Part shown: positions 32,584 through 44,299 of the stretch, one piece after another | Numbering within the stretch: the first letter of the stretch is position 1 | Layout: each line of letters opens with the position of its first letter | Assembly (NCBI GenBank): GCA_951230915.1 | Contig: OX579639.1 | Span: 620,001 to 684,000, forward strand | Direction of reading: 5' to 3' | Source of the DNA: Antitrichia curtipendula | Lineage: Eukaryota > Streptophyta > Bryopsida > Hypnales > Leucodontaceae | Length of the DNA: 64,000 nucleotides | Program-made: the position numbers and the translations under genes | Notes under the pieces: model-generated | What the model saw: only the letters and a program-made list of their open reading frames with translations | What the model was told of the DNA's origin: nothing | The model's database searches: none

Positions 32584-34781
32584 ATGGAGCTTTCGGTGGT
32601 CGATTTGGAGCCATTTCTGAAATGGAGATTAGCGCAGCTTTCCGAGGGCGAGCTGCCAATTCAGGGTTACAGCAATGGGCATGTGGAGCAGGGCATCGTT
32701 GGGGCCGTCGTCGGGTCGGAATTGGGAGACGACGAGCTGCGTGAAAGCTGTGCCAAAGTGTCCGCCTGCTTGCGAGAAACCGGAGTGCTCGTCATTCGGG
32801 ATCCTCGCTGTTCCACGGAGGACAACGATCGGTTCTTGGACATGATGGAGCGATACTTCGGACAGGCTGCTGACCTAAAGCGCCAACAGGAACGCCCGGA
32901 GTTGCATTATCAGGTATAACATTTGGAACACCGAGAGGAGCTACATTGATTTTGGGTGGATTGATTTCCAATGGTCTCCGAATGAAGTTCCCTATTTATT
33001 TATTTAGTAATTAGTAAGTGAGGATGGATTGTGTGCAGGTGGGTGTGACCCCCGAAGGAATTGAAGTGCCTCGATGTTCGGTGGATCCGAAGATGCAGGA
33101 AATCATGCGAAGTCTGCCGCCCATTTCCCGCCCTCTCATCCCTGTTGGCCCGGATCGAAAATGGCGCTACATGTGGCGCATCGGACCCCGGCCTTCCAAA
33201 ACGCGCTTTCAGGTATTCGCTAGTTTTTGGTTTCACCAGGGTAGATCTGTTTTGGTTATCGTCTTGTTGGCGTGGTGGTTTCAAAGATGGTGCAGCATGC
33301 TGATTGTATGTTTTCTTGTTTACTAGGAATTGAATGCGGAACCTGTAATCCCGGAGAACTTTCCTGAGTGGGTAGACGTTATGAATGGTTGGGGTCACAA
33401 GATGATAGCCGCTGTTGAGGTATGTTCCTTGTACCACGCAGACATGGAGTATTGTTGCACTGCGTTCTCTTTGCTGGGCTGGGAGAGTCGGGTATTTTCT
33501 GTTTTGAATACTTTTGGTATGTTTCGAAATTGATTATCGCCATGGTTTGCAGGTTGTTGCAGAGATGGCTGCTCTTGGTTTTGGTCTCCCCAAAACAGCG
33601 TTCACTTCTCTAATGAAGCAGGTAACTTGAGAGCATATTGATAGATTTTTAATGTCCGTTACTTTCCGAAAACAGTGTGTAACATGAAACATGCGCCTTT
33701 CAGGGACCTCATTTATTGGCTCCAACGGGAAGTGACCTGTCTAAGTACGATAATCTAAACACTGTGTTTGCGGGCTACCATTACGACCTCAATTTTCTCA
33801 CTATCCACGGCCGCAGCCGCTTTCCTGGACTTTTTATCTGGCTGAAAGATGGACGCAAAGTGCCAGTCAAAGTTCCTGCAGGATGTCTTTTACTTCAAGC
33901 TGGCAAGCAGGTTTTTATTGTACTTTTTTTATTTTCTTTCAGTTTTGGTGGGCGGTATTACATAATGTGTCTTTAGTGACCGGGTTAGTGTCCTTTCATT
34001 CACTAAAGGGACTGCACTGTGTATGCTGTACATGAGAGACCCCAATTGAGTCGTGCCTGATGTCTGTTGGTGATGAAAGCTGGAGTTGCATTTGCTTTTT
34101 CAATTTTATTTGCGTCTGATCTATGTACACGTGGAGCAGCTGGAATGGTTGACAGGTGGCGAATGTGCTGCGGGCATGCATGAGGTGGTTGTTAGTGAGA
34201 GTACTCTCAAGACTGTTGAAGCATCCCAGAAGGTTGGCAGGAGTTTGTGGAGGGTGTCCTCAACGGTAATTTTAGTCCCCCAAATACTTCGTTAATTCAT
34301 TTAACTTGGCAAGCTGTACTCAGAAGATCGATTAAGCGAACAACTCATTTGGAGGCTCCTGATTCAGGAAGCCCAGTTCTGCTGGATTTGTACAACTGTA
34401 CATCAAAATGTATCGATTTAGTATGAAGTTAATGTTGGTGAGGATAAACTGCTGTAGTTTCTATTTATAATGATGGATGCATCACCGAGTAGACAAGGTG
34501 AAAACCTTGTTTTCTTTACTACGCAACAGTTTAGGAGCGTTCTATGAGTTTATAGTAGATAACTGTACTCCGTCGTCTCTAGGATGAAGAGCACAGAGCT
34601 GAAAGTTTGTTGCGGGTGGTTGGTGCAGATGTTTGCTCATATTGCTTCCGACGCAGTATTAAAACCACTGGGCCATTTTGCAAAGGTTGCTTCATCTGGT
34701 AACTATCCTCCGATTGCTGCCGGCGAATACGTGGAGGCTGAGCTCGCGACAATCAACCTGAAGAATAGCAGACCTTGCTAG
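32584..34781 (+). CDS. 2-oxoglutarate/Fe(II)-dependent oxygenase, plant-conserved family
   Basis: Seven coding exons: 32584-32913, 33039-33212, 33327-33419, 33553-33621, 33704-33910, 34140-34265 and 34629-34781, giving 383 aa. All six introns are GT-AG and phase 0. The N-terminal part resembles DIOX_N, with residues ELHYQVGVTPEGIEVPR across exons 1-2. The double-stranded beta-helix core has the iron ligands H248-x-D250 (GYHYDLNF) and H305 (GMHEVVV) and the 2-oxoglutarate-binding R329-x-S331 (SLWRVSST). Such enzymes couple decarboxylation of 2-oxoglutarate to oxidation of a substrate. The sequence matches a land-plant group annotated only as 2OG oxygenase or isopenicillin N synthase-like, so the substrate is unknown. 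The start is the first ATG in the exon. Catalytic residues are complete, so it is probably active. Confidence 0.93.
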
Positions 34782-35134
34782 ACAACTAGCATCCATGAAA
34801 TGGTTCAAACAGATTCTTAAGCGAGATTGAATTGAATGCTTGAGCTGCTCTTGTGCTGTCGGAGTGTTGTTGCTTCTAGAAGCGTCATCTTCGATCGATT
34901 AAAAAAGATGTGGCGGGCAGGTCAAGAGCTTCGAGACCTCCTCCAAGTAGATGGCTGGAGCGGGCGTGTCTAAATTGTCTAGGTGCTGCTCATTCAAGCT
35001 CATTGTGTATAATGGCCGAAGAGTGCAGGGAGTAGGGATTCTTAAATTATTGTTGTTTTTGATTGTACAATGACCTGGGGCTCCGCCCTAGGATGAAGCA
35101 ATTTGCCAACTCTGTGGGCGTGCTTAAGGATTGA

Positions 35135-35140
35135 AATAAA
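35135..35140 (+). other. candidate poly(A) signal of the 2OG oxygenase gene
   Basis: AATAAA 354 bp after the stop codon, in sequence of gene-like composition. There is no transcript evidence. Confidence 0.35.
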
Positions 35141-36285
35141 GGCTCCTTCTCAGCAGTGTACTAATGTGGGTCAGTATTGCTCAATGAGCGGCCACCTGCA
35201 CTATTTGAAATGTAGTGCACATCTGTCCATGATCATTCCATGTCATCTTGCTTGCTTCTCCTGCCTTCTTTCACATCTGGGGAGAGCAGAGAGAAAGAAT
35301 CTGGAGGGTCATTCAAAGGTTTCGGAGTAGTTTCGGAAGTAAATAATGCTTAGCGTTGACTGCTTCCCATGTAGGGATGGGAGGAGGATTTTCTATTATT
35401 GAATGATGCTGTTGGATGCATGGAGATGAGTTACCAATGTTGAAAATACTCCGTAGTTTCCAACGTTGACTATTTCCAACGTGGCAGAATCATTGAAGAA
35501 TGTGAGTAGCCACGCCACCCACGCGATAGCTTCTCACCAACGTGAGAACCTTCAATGATAGGATTGAAGCGGCTACTCTACAACTCACCGACTGCACACT
35601 CCTTCATTCAGCCTCAACATTTGACTTCCATGCCCAAACATTCGACCACATTGCAAACTCGGAATGCGGCTTATAATGACGTCTGCAGCGCCGACACAGG
35701 TGCCACCGTTCAGATGCCAAAGAACGCATCGGGAGCAAGGGAGCACCATCGTGATCGGCTGCATCCCGGCCGGATTGTACATCAGACGACTGCAGAATCC
35801 GCATCTCAGGATTCCAAGGTGCCAAATTCAGAAGCAAGGAAAAGGCAGAAAATCAATACCGGTAAATGATGGCCGAGACTGACTGCCCTGGGCGATCGGG
35901 TGGGCCACGATTTGCGGAAGAGTCGCGGCCGTAATAGTGGCAACTGGTGGATGAGATTCGTTCTAAGGCTGCAGAATATCAAACGAATCCGCGCGCTTCG
36001 CTTAGACTTTCAACCTGCAGATTCAATCCAACTCCACTCCGCCAGCGTCTGTTACGCGCTCTCTCTCCGTCACGGACGCTGCTTCCCGTCGCGGCCCGTG
36101 AGTGTTTGTATGTGGAGCCCAACTGAAGAACGCTACCTGAATTCTCAGCTCTTTCTAAACTTACCGTTCTTGTCGCTTTTGTCGTGAGTTTGGCGGTGTG
36201 GCATCGTGCAGGGGCGCTTCTGGCTCTCCGCTCGCGGGGCTAATCTTGGGACCAGAGTTCGTAGCGGTTCGGTGTTTTGGGCGCC
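35141..36285. other. intergenic and promoter region of the methyltransferase gene
   Basis: GC-richer than the repeat tracts. An ATG-started open frame of 104 codons lies at 35555-35869; it has basic, low-complexity composition and no domain I know, so it is not called as a gene. The part 35900-36285 is probably promoter and leader of the next gene. No TATA box is convincing. Confidence 0.4.
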
Positions 36286-38801
36286 ATGGCCGCTCTGGCG
36301 GTGCTGCCATCTGCGGTGGGCTTGCTGTTGCTGCTGCTGCGTCTTCTTTTAATTCCTCTTCGATTTGGATTTGGGTTGCGAATTGCACGTGGGTCGGATT
36401 TTGTGTGGTGGCATTGGTGTTAGAGTCGTCTTGCTGGATTCCCTATGGGGTATTGGGTTCGGCTGATTGACGTCGGTGCCATGTCCCACTTTCCAGGGTT
36501 TTGAGCTTGTAACGAGGTGAAGATTTTGGGGTTAATTAGAACGGGACGGTTTTGTGAACCGTGACCGTTGCAAATTACGTGTCTGTGAGAATAGCCTTCA
36601 TTGTGTGAATTTCGTGCTGGAGAGACAGAGTAGGTTCGAAATTTGGAAAAATTCCCCTGATTTGAATTGGTTGTTGCAGAGCTTGTGCGTAAGATGTCAA
36701 GCCTCCTCCACTTCTACGCGAGAGCCCTACAATCTGAGCCAGACGACGACGACGACGACGTCCGCCGTGCCGGAGGGGACGCCCTCCATGAACGCCATGA
36801 CGGGCGCCGTGAATGCACTCTTCTCGTTCAAGCCATTTTTCAAGTTCGCCTCGGGGCAGGCCCGCAAGATGATCATGGAACGCGGCACTGAAATTGGCCA
36901 CCCCTGGGCTCCGGAGTTAGCCAGACTTCGAGAGTACGACTGGAATGCCGAGTTGAAGGCCGTGCAAAACCCGGACATCGAATATCCCGAAGTAGGGTTT
37001 GTCTGTTTCTCCATCGATTCCTCTGGTTTTCGGGATCTTGCACTTGGCCTAACTTAGGGTTGGTCTTTCTTCCATTTTTTCTTGCGGCTGGCTGACGCTG
37101 AACCTTGTGGTGTCCAGTACTATTTAAAACCCTTCCATGCACATGACAATGGGAACCTGTCATGGGATGCTGCGTTAGAAGTGGAGCTGGCAGCCAAATC
37201 TGTGCACGCCAATGTCTTCGATCCCGAGGCAAGTCATTCAAACAGAATTTTAGAACGGCATTCAGGAAGGCGGCAAACATCTCGCAAACATTCAAATTTT
37301 TCTCGAAGAAGCAGTCCTCGTAACATTCGTGTGTTGATTGATTGATTGCTTGCAGAGAAAAGTGATGGATCCGAATGGGGATGTCAAATTAAGAGATTCT
37401 TATCATGCGAAGCTATGTCAAATGTTGAACTTCACTCCTCGTGCAGTTGTGGATATAGGATGTGCATCCGGGCTCAGCACTTTTGGTCTGCACCAGGTTA
37501 GGAGCAATGCCGGGAAGTGGGATTTAGGGTTTTGGTGCTTGATCAGGTTTGCAGAAGGGAGATTCTCAGTTTGGGGGGCGTGTTGCAATAATGGATTTTG
37601 ATTGCATTTGAATGACTGATATTGACTTCATTCCTATCTCAGGTTTTCCCTGATGCTCACGTCATCGGAGTCGATCTCTCTCCTTATTTTATTTCCGTGG
37701 CCAATTTCCGGGCGAAGAAGAAGGTGGCACCTTCGGTACGTTTCGAAGAACGAATGGATTTGTTTGAGCATTTTTAACAACGTAGAACCGAGTCAGCACA
37801 TAAGATTATTATGATGAAGATCCAGGGTTATTTTGTCTAGGGATCTAATTTCACGATTCTACGTCTGACTTGGATCGGGAATACATACATGATCTCCAAC
37901 CAGGATGGTCACCATCACCTGGTGGCATTGGAATATCAACTGGCAGGGTAAATTCAATTATTGTCTAAATGTAAAGATGCTTATCCATGTTTACAGCATT
38001 CTTGCAGAGACTCTTGTCTCGACAGCTGTTGCTCACTCATTCTGTGAGTAGAATGGTAGAATGTGAATATTGACAGTTGCAAGTGACGCAGGAACAAAAA
38101 ATGCCAGTCCACTTTCTTCACGCAGCTGGAGAGTACACCGGCTTACCCTCGGGAGCATTTGATTTGGTATCCATGTGTTTAGTGTGTCATGAACTGCCTC
38201 GTTCAGCAACTAAAGAGGTGATCTTCAGAAGTTCTTACAGGAAATCGTGATTGTTTTGTTCCTTGTTTTGCGTCTGCATACAAGTTCAGGTGGTTTATTC
38301 TACACATTCTGGCAGTTTTGTTTCAATTTTGTAGCACTCATCTTTAATTTAAAATGCGGGTGTCGATCATACAGATTATTGAGGAAGCGCATAGGCTGTT
38401 GAGACCAGGAGGTGCTCTTTCCATCATGGAAATCAACCCGTACTCTCACCATGTTCAAAGCATGGTGAATAACGTTTTTGCCTACACTGCTGTAAGTCAA
38501 ATCAAAAGCATGAGCTGCTCATTACTTTTTGTTTTCAGATTTTCCACATCAATGTGAATGTTTTCAGAAAGGTTATATCAGATTTATGAACATTTTTTTT
38601 TTCTGCTCTTTCTATTGAACAGAATACGGAGCTAACCAACCTGGATTTGTTGAATTGTGTCAGTTTAAAGCAACAGAACCATATTTCGATGATTACAGAA
38701 CCTTCCATATAGAGAGGGCCATAGAGAAGCGAGGCTTTATGTTTCCATCACAAATGGAGAGCTCTCCTCGTCACAGAACTATAGTGGCGATCAAGAAATG
38801 A
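36286..38801 (+). CDS. SAM-dependent methyltransferase, probably plastid-targeted
   Basis: Supported exons: 36680-36991, 37118-37228, 37356-37496, 37643-37735, 38092-38217, 38375-38491 and 38664-38801 (345 aa together), all joined in phase 0. The class I fold is clear: motif I VVDIGCASG (exon 4), acidic-loop VIGVDLS (exon 5), FDLVSMCLVCHELP (exon 6) and HRLLRPGGALSIMEINPYS (exon 7), in the UbiE/COQ5-like style. It transfers methyl from S-adenosylmethionine to an unknown acceptor. Exon 2 begins CVRCQASSTSTRE, which looks like the end of a chloroplast transit peptide, and no ATG occurs in that frame before 36788, so an upstream coding exon is needed. A candidate starts at ATG 36286 (good context, hydrophobic N terminus) with its donor between 36389 and 36403; this exon is tentative. 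The intron after exon 3 is GC-AG. Confidence 0.85.
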
Positions 38802-38830
38802 ATGTCTCTATGACTCTATGCTTTAAGAAG

Positions 38831-38848
38831 CTCTCTCTCTCTCTCTCT
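38831..38848 (+). repeat. (CT)9 microsatellite
   Basis: Nine CT units in the 3' UTR of the methyltransferase gene, 30 bp after its stop. Confidence 0.9.
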
Positions 38849-38849
38849 G

Positions 38850-41281
38850 ACTCTCTATTTATGCATCGGTGCCACTGGTTATGATTGCTTCTCAGGAAAG
38901 CTCAATCAAAGGCCAATTCTGTTTCTAGAAGCATCATTTCTTGCCAGCGGCTTGTATCATGCTCAATTAGTAGCTCACATGGTTGCCTATGACCTTAGCA
39001 ATGAGGTCTCAAGTGTTTAGGATGAAACTTTGCGGAACATTTTCATGTATGTTATTGTTTCTATTGTTATACTTCCCATTCTCAACTGGGATATATAGTT
39101 GGACAATAGCAAAATGTATTAACCTTGTAAGAACGCTGCGCACCGGATTGGTCCAATGGATGGCAAAGAATCCTTCTATGTAAGATAGATAGAAGTGCAT
39201 ATGTTTAGCCTTCGAATTTTGTGTGAAAAGGGGAGGTCTTGCACAATAGTTTGACTTCCAATGAGTGCTTCAGGGTTTTTTTGAGTAGATGATTCACATT
39301 GTACCAAAAGGGATGATTTCCATGGTGACTAGTTTGTCCTTACAAAGTTAAGACATGGGTTCACTTGGTAGAAGCCTTACAAAAGCTATTTTTCTCACGG
39401 TGATTGGCTTGTCTACTACATGCTTCATGGGAAGCTTTAGGCACCCTTCTATAATTTTTTAGTGAATCATATGAAGTCTGAAAATTATTTATTATTGTTC
39501 CTTATTGCTTGTCTACCATTGGAATTTATTCCTACATTTTTTAGATAGTAGTATCATACTGAGTAATGGAGTAGTTCACTTTAATGATTGATTACAAGGG
39601 AGTTAAAATTTTGTTTTTAATTGTAAATAACCTATGCTTGATTATTTTTCATTATAATTTATATTCCCTTGGTCACAAAATAAGTGTTGATAGAGTTACA
39701 TCAAATAAATCTGATACCAATTTTTATAATCATGCTATGAAAATCATACATTCAAATGGTTCCAAATTTAATATCACTAGAATCAATGAAGAACATTGTA
39801 TATGTTCATTGCAGTCCAAATAAAATTGGACAAATAAATGCCATGCAACCTACTCAAAACAACCTTTAGAAGAGCATGAAGTTCAAACAAGACATTTATT
39901 TTGGGATAAAAGAATTACCTTTTGTGAAGGCTCAATTTATTTGAATAAGTTCAATTAGGTAGAAACGCTTCAATTCCTTGTTCCTTGGCCTTGTCTTTTA
40001 TTTCATTCCTAGTAATGGCAACATCAAAACTTTTGCAATTAGTAAAGACAATCTTCATTCATTAACTAAGAGAATCATTTGACTCTTACAAACATTAGAT
40101 TTTTTTTTCAAATCTTTAATACTTTGAGTGTTGCAAAAAAAAACTAATATTATAAGAATATGGAGAAGCAAGGCAACAAATGATATAAACTTACTCTTAC
40201 AAGGTTGTACTAAGAATGATATTTGGTGTTATGAATTACATTTAGAGTTGTTCTCCTATCATCTCACTTACTTCAATTCTCATCTAGTTGACAAATAGTA
40301 TTCAAGCAAATGTTTAGTGTTAGAACTACTTGGCAGCATTAATGGTATTCTTGACATTTAGTGCACTACTAAAAATATAGTAATTGACAAATAGTGTCAC
40401 ATTGGTATTTATTGTAGTATTAGAGTTTGTAATTAGTGTTGCAAATATCATTATTGGTGTAGTGATTTTTAATAGCCATTCAACGTTTTTCAACCTTCAA
40501 TTATGGATCTTATTCTTACAAAATTAAAGATAACTCTATTCTCATCACATTTTAGACACTCAAATAGGATCTCTGTCCATACAAATTTATTTTGATATGG
40601 AAACCTTCTATATAGAACATTCCATTAGATGTGTTTTGGATGGTCTGGAGGGCCATTTTAGGCTTGTTCTTGGCGCTATTCCCCCTAGCACTTAAAGAAC
40701 GGCCGCTGTCAAAATTTGAAAAAATAAAAAAATAATTTATATATATATATAATTTATTTTTTAAATTGGATATTTTTTTTATAAAAATGACGTGGCAATC
40801 TCTTTGCCACGTCAGGCAGCTGTTGCGACATAGTTTTCAGAGTCTGGAAATCCTGGGGAATCCAGAGGAATTCGCAACCCTCCATAGGAATTGAAAAACA
40901 TCTAATGCCATACAAGTGCCAATATAGAACTACTTAGGAACCACACATACTATAGTGCATATTGTCTTGAAGGCCAATCTTTTGATGTGTTTTAAAAGTG
41001 ATGGTAGGCTTAGAGGAATAGAGAGCATCCTAAACCTATTCCTACATTCAAGATGAATGTTAGTCCTTAAAGGTTTATGATTATATTTTATCATTAAATA
41101 CTCCAAAATTGTCGTTTCTTGTGCAAAAAGCTACAACAGAGGGTTTATTTTTTAAATTTAGTAATCCTAGGTTTTTAGACTTTGAATCCTCTTAACTTAA
41201 ATTTTTTGCACTACAAAGTTCTGAGGTGTAATTCTTCATAGTGGAGAATTGAGTTGAGAATTTAATAAAAAAAACTCAAAA
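38850..41281. other. AT-rich intergenic stretch, no gene seen
   Basis: The first 350 bp may be 3' UTR of the methyltransferase gene. The rest has no supported ORF. A short AT run lies near 40738-40755, and an 11-bp inverted repeat (TGACGTGGCAA with its complement) near 40787-40815. Confidence 0.45.
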
Positions 41282-41598
41282 CACTACAAGTAAACCAGTG
41301 TTTTATGACTGCAAAATATGACTGCAATGAGTCGTAAAATTGAAAAATATGACTGGCCGCAGAAATCACTGTAGATGACTGCAACATGACTGACATGAGT
41401 CATTACCGACGAGTCGCTTCGGACATCAGTCATATTGGCAGTCATATTTTTTGGGGGGTATAATTATCCATAATTAGCCGTATTTTGCCAACAAGGCGTA
41501 TACTTTGACTATCTTTGAGGGCTTGACTTTTTTTTGAGTTGCACGGGCAAACAAAAATAAATCCTACATGGCATGTGATTCCATGTAATCATTTTTTG

Positions 41599-41820
41599 GG
41601 CTGACGTGGAATATGACTGCGGTTAGTCATATTTTGGATAATGTGGCATATGACTTTGTACAGTCATATTTTGGCTGACGTGGAATATGACTGCGGTTAG
41701 TCATATTTTGGATAATGTGGCATATGACTTTGTACAGTCATATTTTGGCTGACGTGGAATATGACTGCGGTTAGTCATATTTTGGATAATGTGGCATATG
41801 ACTTTGTACAGTCATATTTT
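41599..41820 (+). repeat. three identical 74-bp tandem repeats inside the CACTA element
   Basis: Units begin at 41599, 41673 and 41747 with GGCTGACGTGGAATATGACT and appear identical. Each has two inverted words around TCATATTTTGG. A diverged continuation runs to about 41900. Confidence 0.92.
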
Positions 41821-42815
41821 TGAATGATGTGGAATATGACTCATATGAGTCATATTTTACTAATGTGAAATATGACTCTTATGAGTCATATTTTGGTTGA
41901 TGTGGTAGTTCATATGGATGTCATTGGTAGTTTATGACTAATTGCAATCATATTTTGAAAAATACAAAGTCATATTTTGGAAAAGACTCCATGTAGTTAA
42001 AAATGAATATATATGATTTTAGAGATATACAAGAGATAATCATATTAGAAAGGAAGAATGTAAGAAGGAAATCAACTCTCTTCATTGACATTTATTAGTC
42101 ACCAATACAAAACATATATACCACAATGAATCATTTCACAAATTCCAATAAGGCCTATATTTCTTACAATAATGTGAAGATGGCTCTATTGGGTTGCAAG
42201 TAGCCTCCAATGACTTTGTTTCAACTTTTGGTGCCTGCATAAACAATTAAAGAAATGGGAGGTTAATTTTTAGTGAATGAACAACAAAGCTCAACCTTCA
42301 AAGGCTTACAACAACACAAAATATGTAGCTCAAGTTTAGGGTAGGAAAAATAAGAATGGTGATGGAGAAAACAAGAAGAAAAATAGACAAGTACTAAGAA
42401 ATAACAACAAGCAAGAGTTAAAATGCAACACGAAACAAGAAGCAACAACTAAGATACAATAAGAAATAAGAAGCAACAACTAGGACACAACAAGAAACAA
42501 GAAACAAAAAGCAACAACTAAGAAACAACAAGAATCAAGAGTTAAAATGCAACAAAAAGAAACAAGAAGCAACAACTAAGACACAACAAGAAGCAACAAC
42601 TAAGACACAACAAGAAACAAGAACTAAGAAGAAGAAAGAGTTAAAATGTTAGAGAAAGAAAGAGTTTAGATGCAACAACAAGAAACAAGAAGTAAGATTA
42701 GAGCTAAGAAGCAACAAGAAAGAAAAGTTAAGATGCAACAAAAGACAACAATTAAGAAGCAATAACAAGTATGAACTAAGAGACAGTAAAAGGCAAGGAA
42801 GAAGGGCCCAAAGAA

Positions 42816-42969
42816 ATGGCGGCTAGGGTTTCAAAACCCTAAAAAGTGGCGGCTAGGGCTTCAAAACCCTAAAAAAGTGGCAGCTAGGGTTTCAAAACCC
42901 TAAAAAAGTGATGACTAGGTTTTTAAATCTTAAAAAATAGGTGAGTAGGATTTCAAAATCTTAAACAAT
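42816..42969 (+). repeat. five 31-bp tandem repeats with telo-box motifs
   Basis: Units start near 42816, 42846, 42877, 42908 and 42939. The first three have CTAGGGYTTCAAAACCCTAA, combining a telo-box (AAACCCTAA) with its partial inverse; the last two have decayed. They lie inside the CACTA element. Confidence 0.85.
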
Positions 42970-43293
42970 GGCTTGTCCAATTTTTTTTGAATTGCCTGTA
43001 TTTTTCTTGGGTTGCCCAAAACAAAAAAAATGACACTACCATGGAAATATGACTGACAATATGACTTAGTGTTCCCCAAACATGTTCCCTACGTTCCCTA
43101 TGAAGTACTTTGGTGTTCCTAATGGTCGTATAGTGTATACTTGTGAAGTAGAAGGCCCAAAAATGACTGACAGTCATATTTTGCAATCATATTTTTCCTC
43201 AAAGTGTTGGCCTTCAAGAATATGACTGCAACTAGTCGTCAGTCATCCTCAGTCATATTTTTGCAGTCATAAAATAGCCGTTTTCTTGTAGTG

Positions 43294-43723
43294 AAAAGAA
43301 GAAGATTTTCACACTTTAAAAAATTGTTCAGAAGAAGTAAATACAAGATAGAAGGAAAAATTAAATCATGAATAGTTCTAAAATGGAACTAAAACATGTC
43401 AATCCTAATGGTGAGATTATTGTAGCAAGTAATCTACAAGAAATGGATCTTTTTATTTAGAAAATGTGTAAAAATTGAGTTCAACAACAAATCCTATACA
43501 ATATATTATTGTAGAATTTATTTATACAATAAAATTGTGCAGTCTAAAATTTATAAAAATTCATTCTAAGATTTAAGCCAGCATTTTTTTATTTATGGTG
43601 TGATTGTTGAGGTTTTGCAATTATAATTGGTAGATAAACTAAGTAGAGTGCTCACAAAGTTGACTTGAGTAAAGTAGTGTACTTATAAAGAAACCTTTTT
43701 CTTCAAATGGTTTGAAGACAGAC
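43294..43723. other. AT-rich stretch, nothing recognised
   Basis: No ORF, repeat or structure supported between the CACTA element and the tRNA-like repeats. Confidence 0.4.
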
Positions 43724-43735
43724 ATTGCTCTATGA

Positions 43736-44299
43736 GTGTATAACCTTATTCAAATCAACTTTGGGCATATGAAAAAAATTAATCTTTGTGAAAGTTTAGC
43801 TCAACAATCTAGTAGTTACATATTATTTGTCTTAAGGATATCTTATTGGACAAGGACCTTGAGGTTTGAAGATAAAGATTGCTTTATGATTACAGACTTA
43901 TTTATTCAAGTCAACTTTGGACATATTGGAAAGGGAGGTCGTTTTATGAGTAAATTATTTTATTCAAGTCAACTTTGGTCATATTGGAAAGGGAGGTCAA
44001 TTTATAAGTATATTATTTTATTCAAGTCAACTTTGGACATATTAAAAAAGAATTTTTTTTGTAAAAATTTAGCTCAATGCTCCAATAGTTAGATCCTATT
44101 TGTCTTGAGGATATTGCTTAATGGATAAGGACTTCAAGGTTGAAAGACAAAGGGCGCTTTATGAGCATATTACTTTATTCAAGTCAACTTTGGATATTTA
44201 TTAGAAAGAAAATTTCTTTCTGAGAGTTTAGCTCAATGGTCTAGTAATTAGATTTTATTTGTTTTGAAGATAGTTTGTAGGACAAGGACCTTGAGGTTA
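43736..44299 (+). repeat. cluster of tRNA-like (SINE-like) units with spacer repeats
   Basis: Three units (43794-43876, 44066-44152, 44225-44299) share GTTTAGCTCAATGGTCTAG, which fits the tRNA A-box, then about 50 bp, then CAAGGACCTTGAGGTTTGAA, which resembles a decayed B-box (GGTTCGAAT). Between them, a shorter unit containing TTATTCAAGTCAACTTTGG recurs at least five times. The arrangement suggests tRNA-derived SINE copies, or a tRNA gene relic amplified in tandem. None folds as an intact tRNA by eye. Confidence 0.5.

Larger units (their letters stand above)
41282..43293. mobile_element. 2.0-kb non-autonomous CACTA (En/Spm) element
   Basis: Begins CACTACAAGTAAACCAG and ends with CCGTTTTCTTGTAGTG; the classical CACTA end CACTACAAGAAAA is clearly visible. 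AAA flanks both sides, matching the 3-bp target duplication of this superfamily. The subterminal regions carry many copies of ATGACTGCA or its complement in both orientations, the usual transposase-binding arrangement. The interior holds a 74-bp tandem repeat, a long A/C/G-rich CAACAAGAA-type low-complexity tract (42340-42800) and 31-bp repeats with telo-box words. No transposase ORF is present, so it would need a helper. Confidence 0.88.

Noticed and set aside
35555..35869. 104-codon ATG-started frame between the oxygenase and the methyltransferase
   Set aside because: No recognisable domain, basic low-complexity composition, and overlapping open frames on both strands. Not enough to call a gene.
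36198..36470. Open frame of 90 codons upstream of the methyltransferase, tempting as a transit peptide
   Set aside because: It starts with GTG, not ATG, so it is not a plausible eukaryotic start. The ATG at 36286 in another frame is the better candidate.
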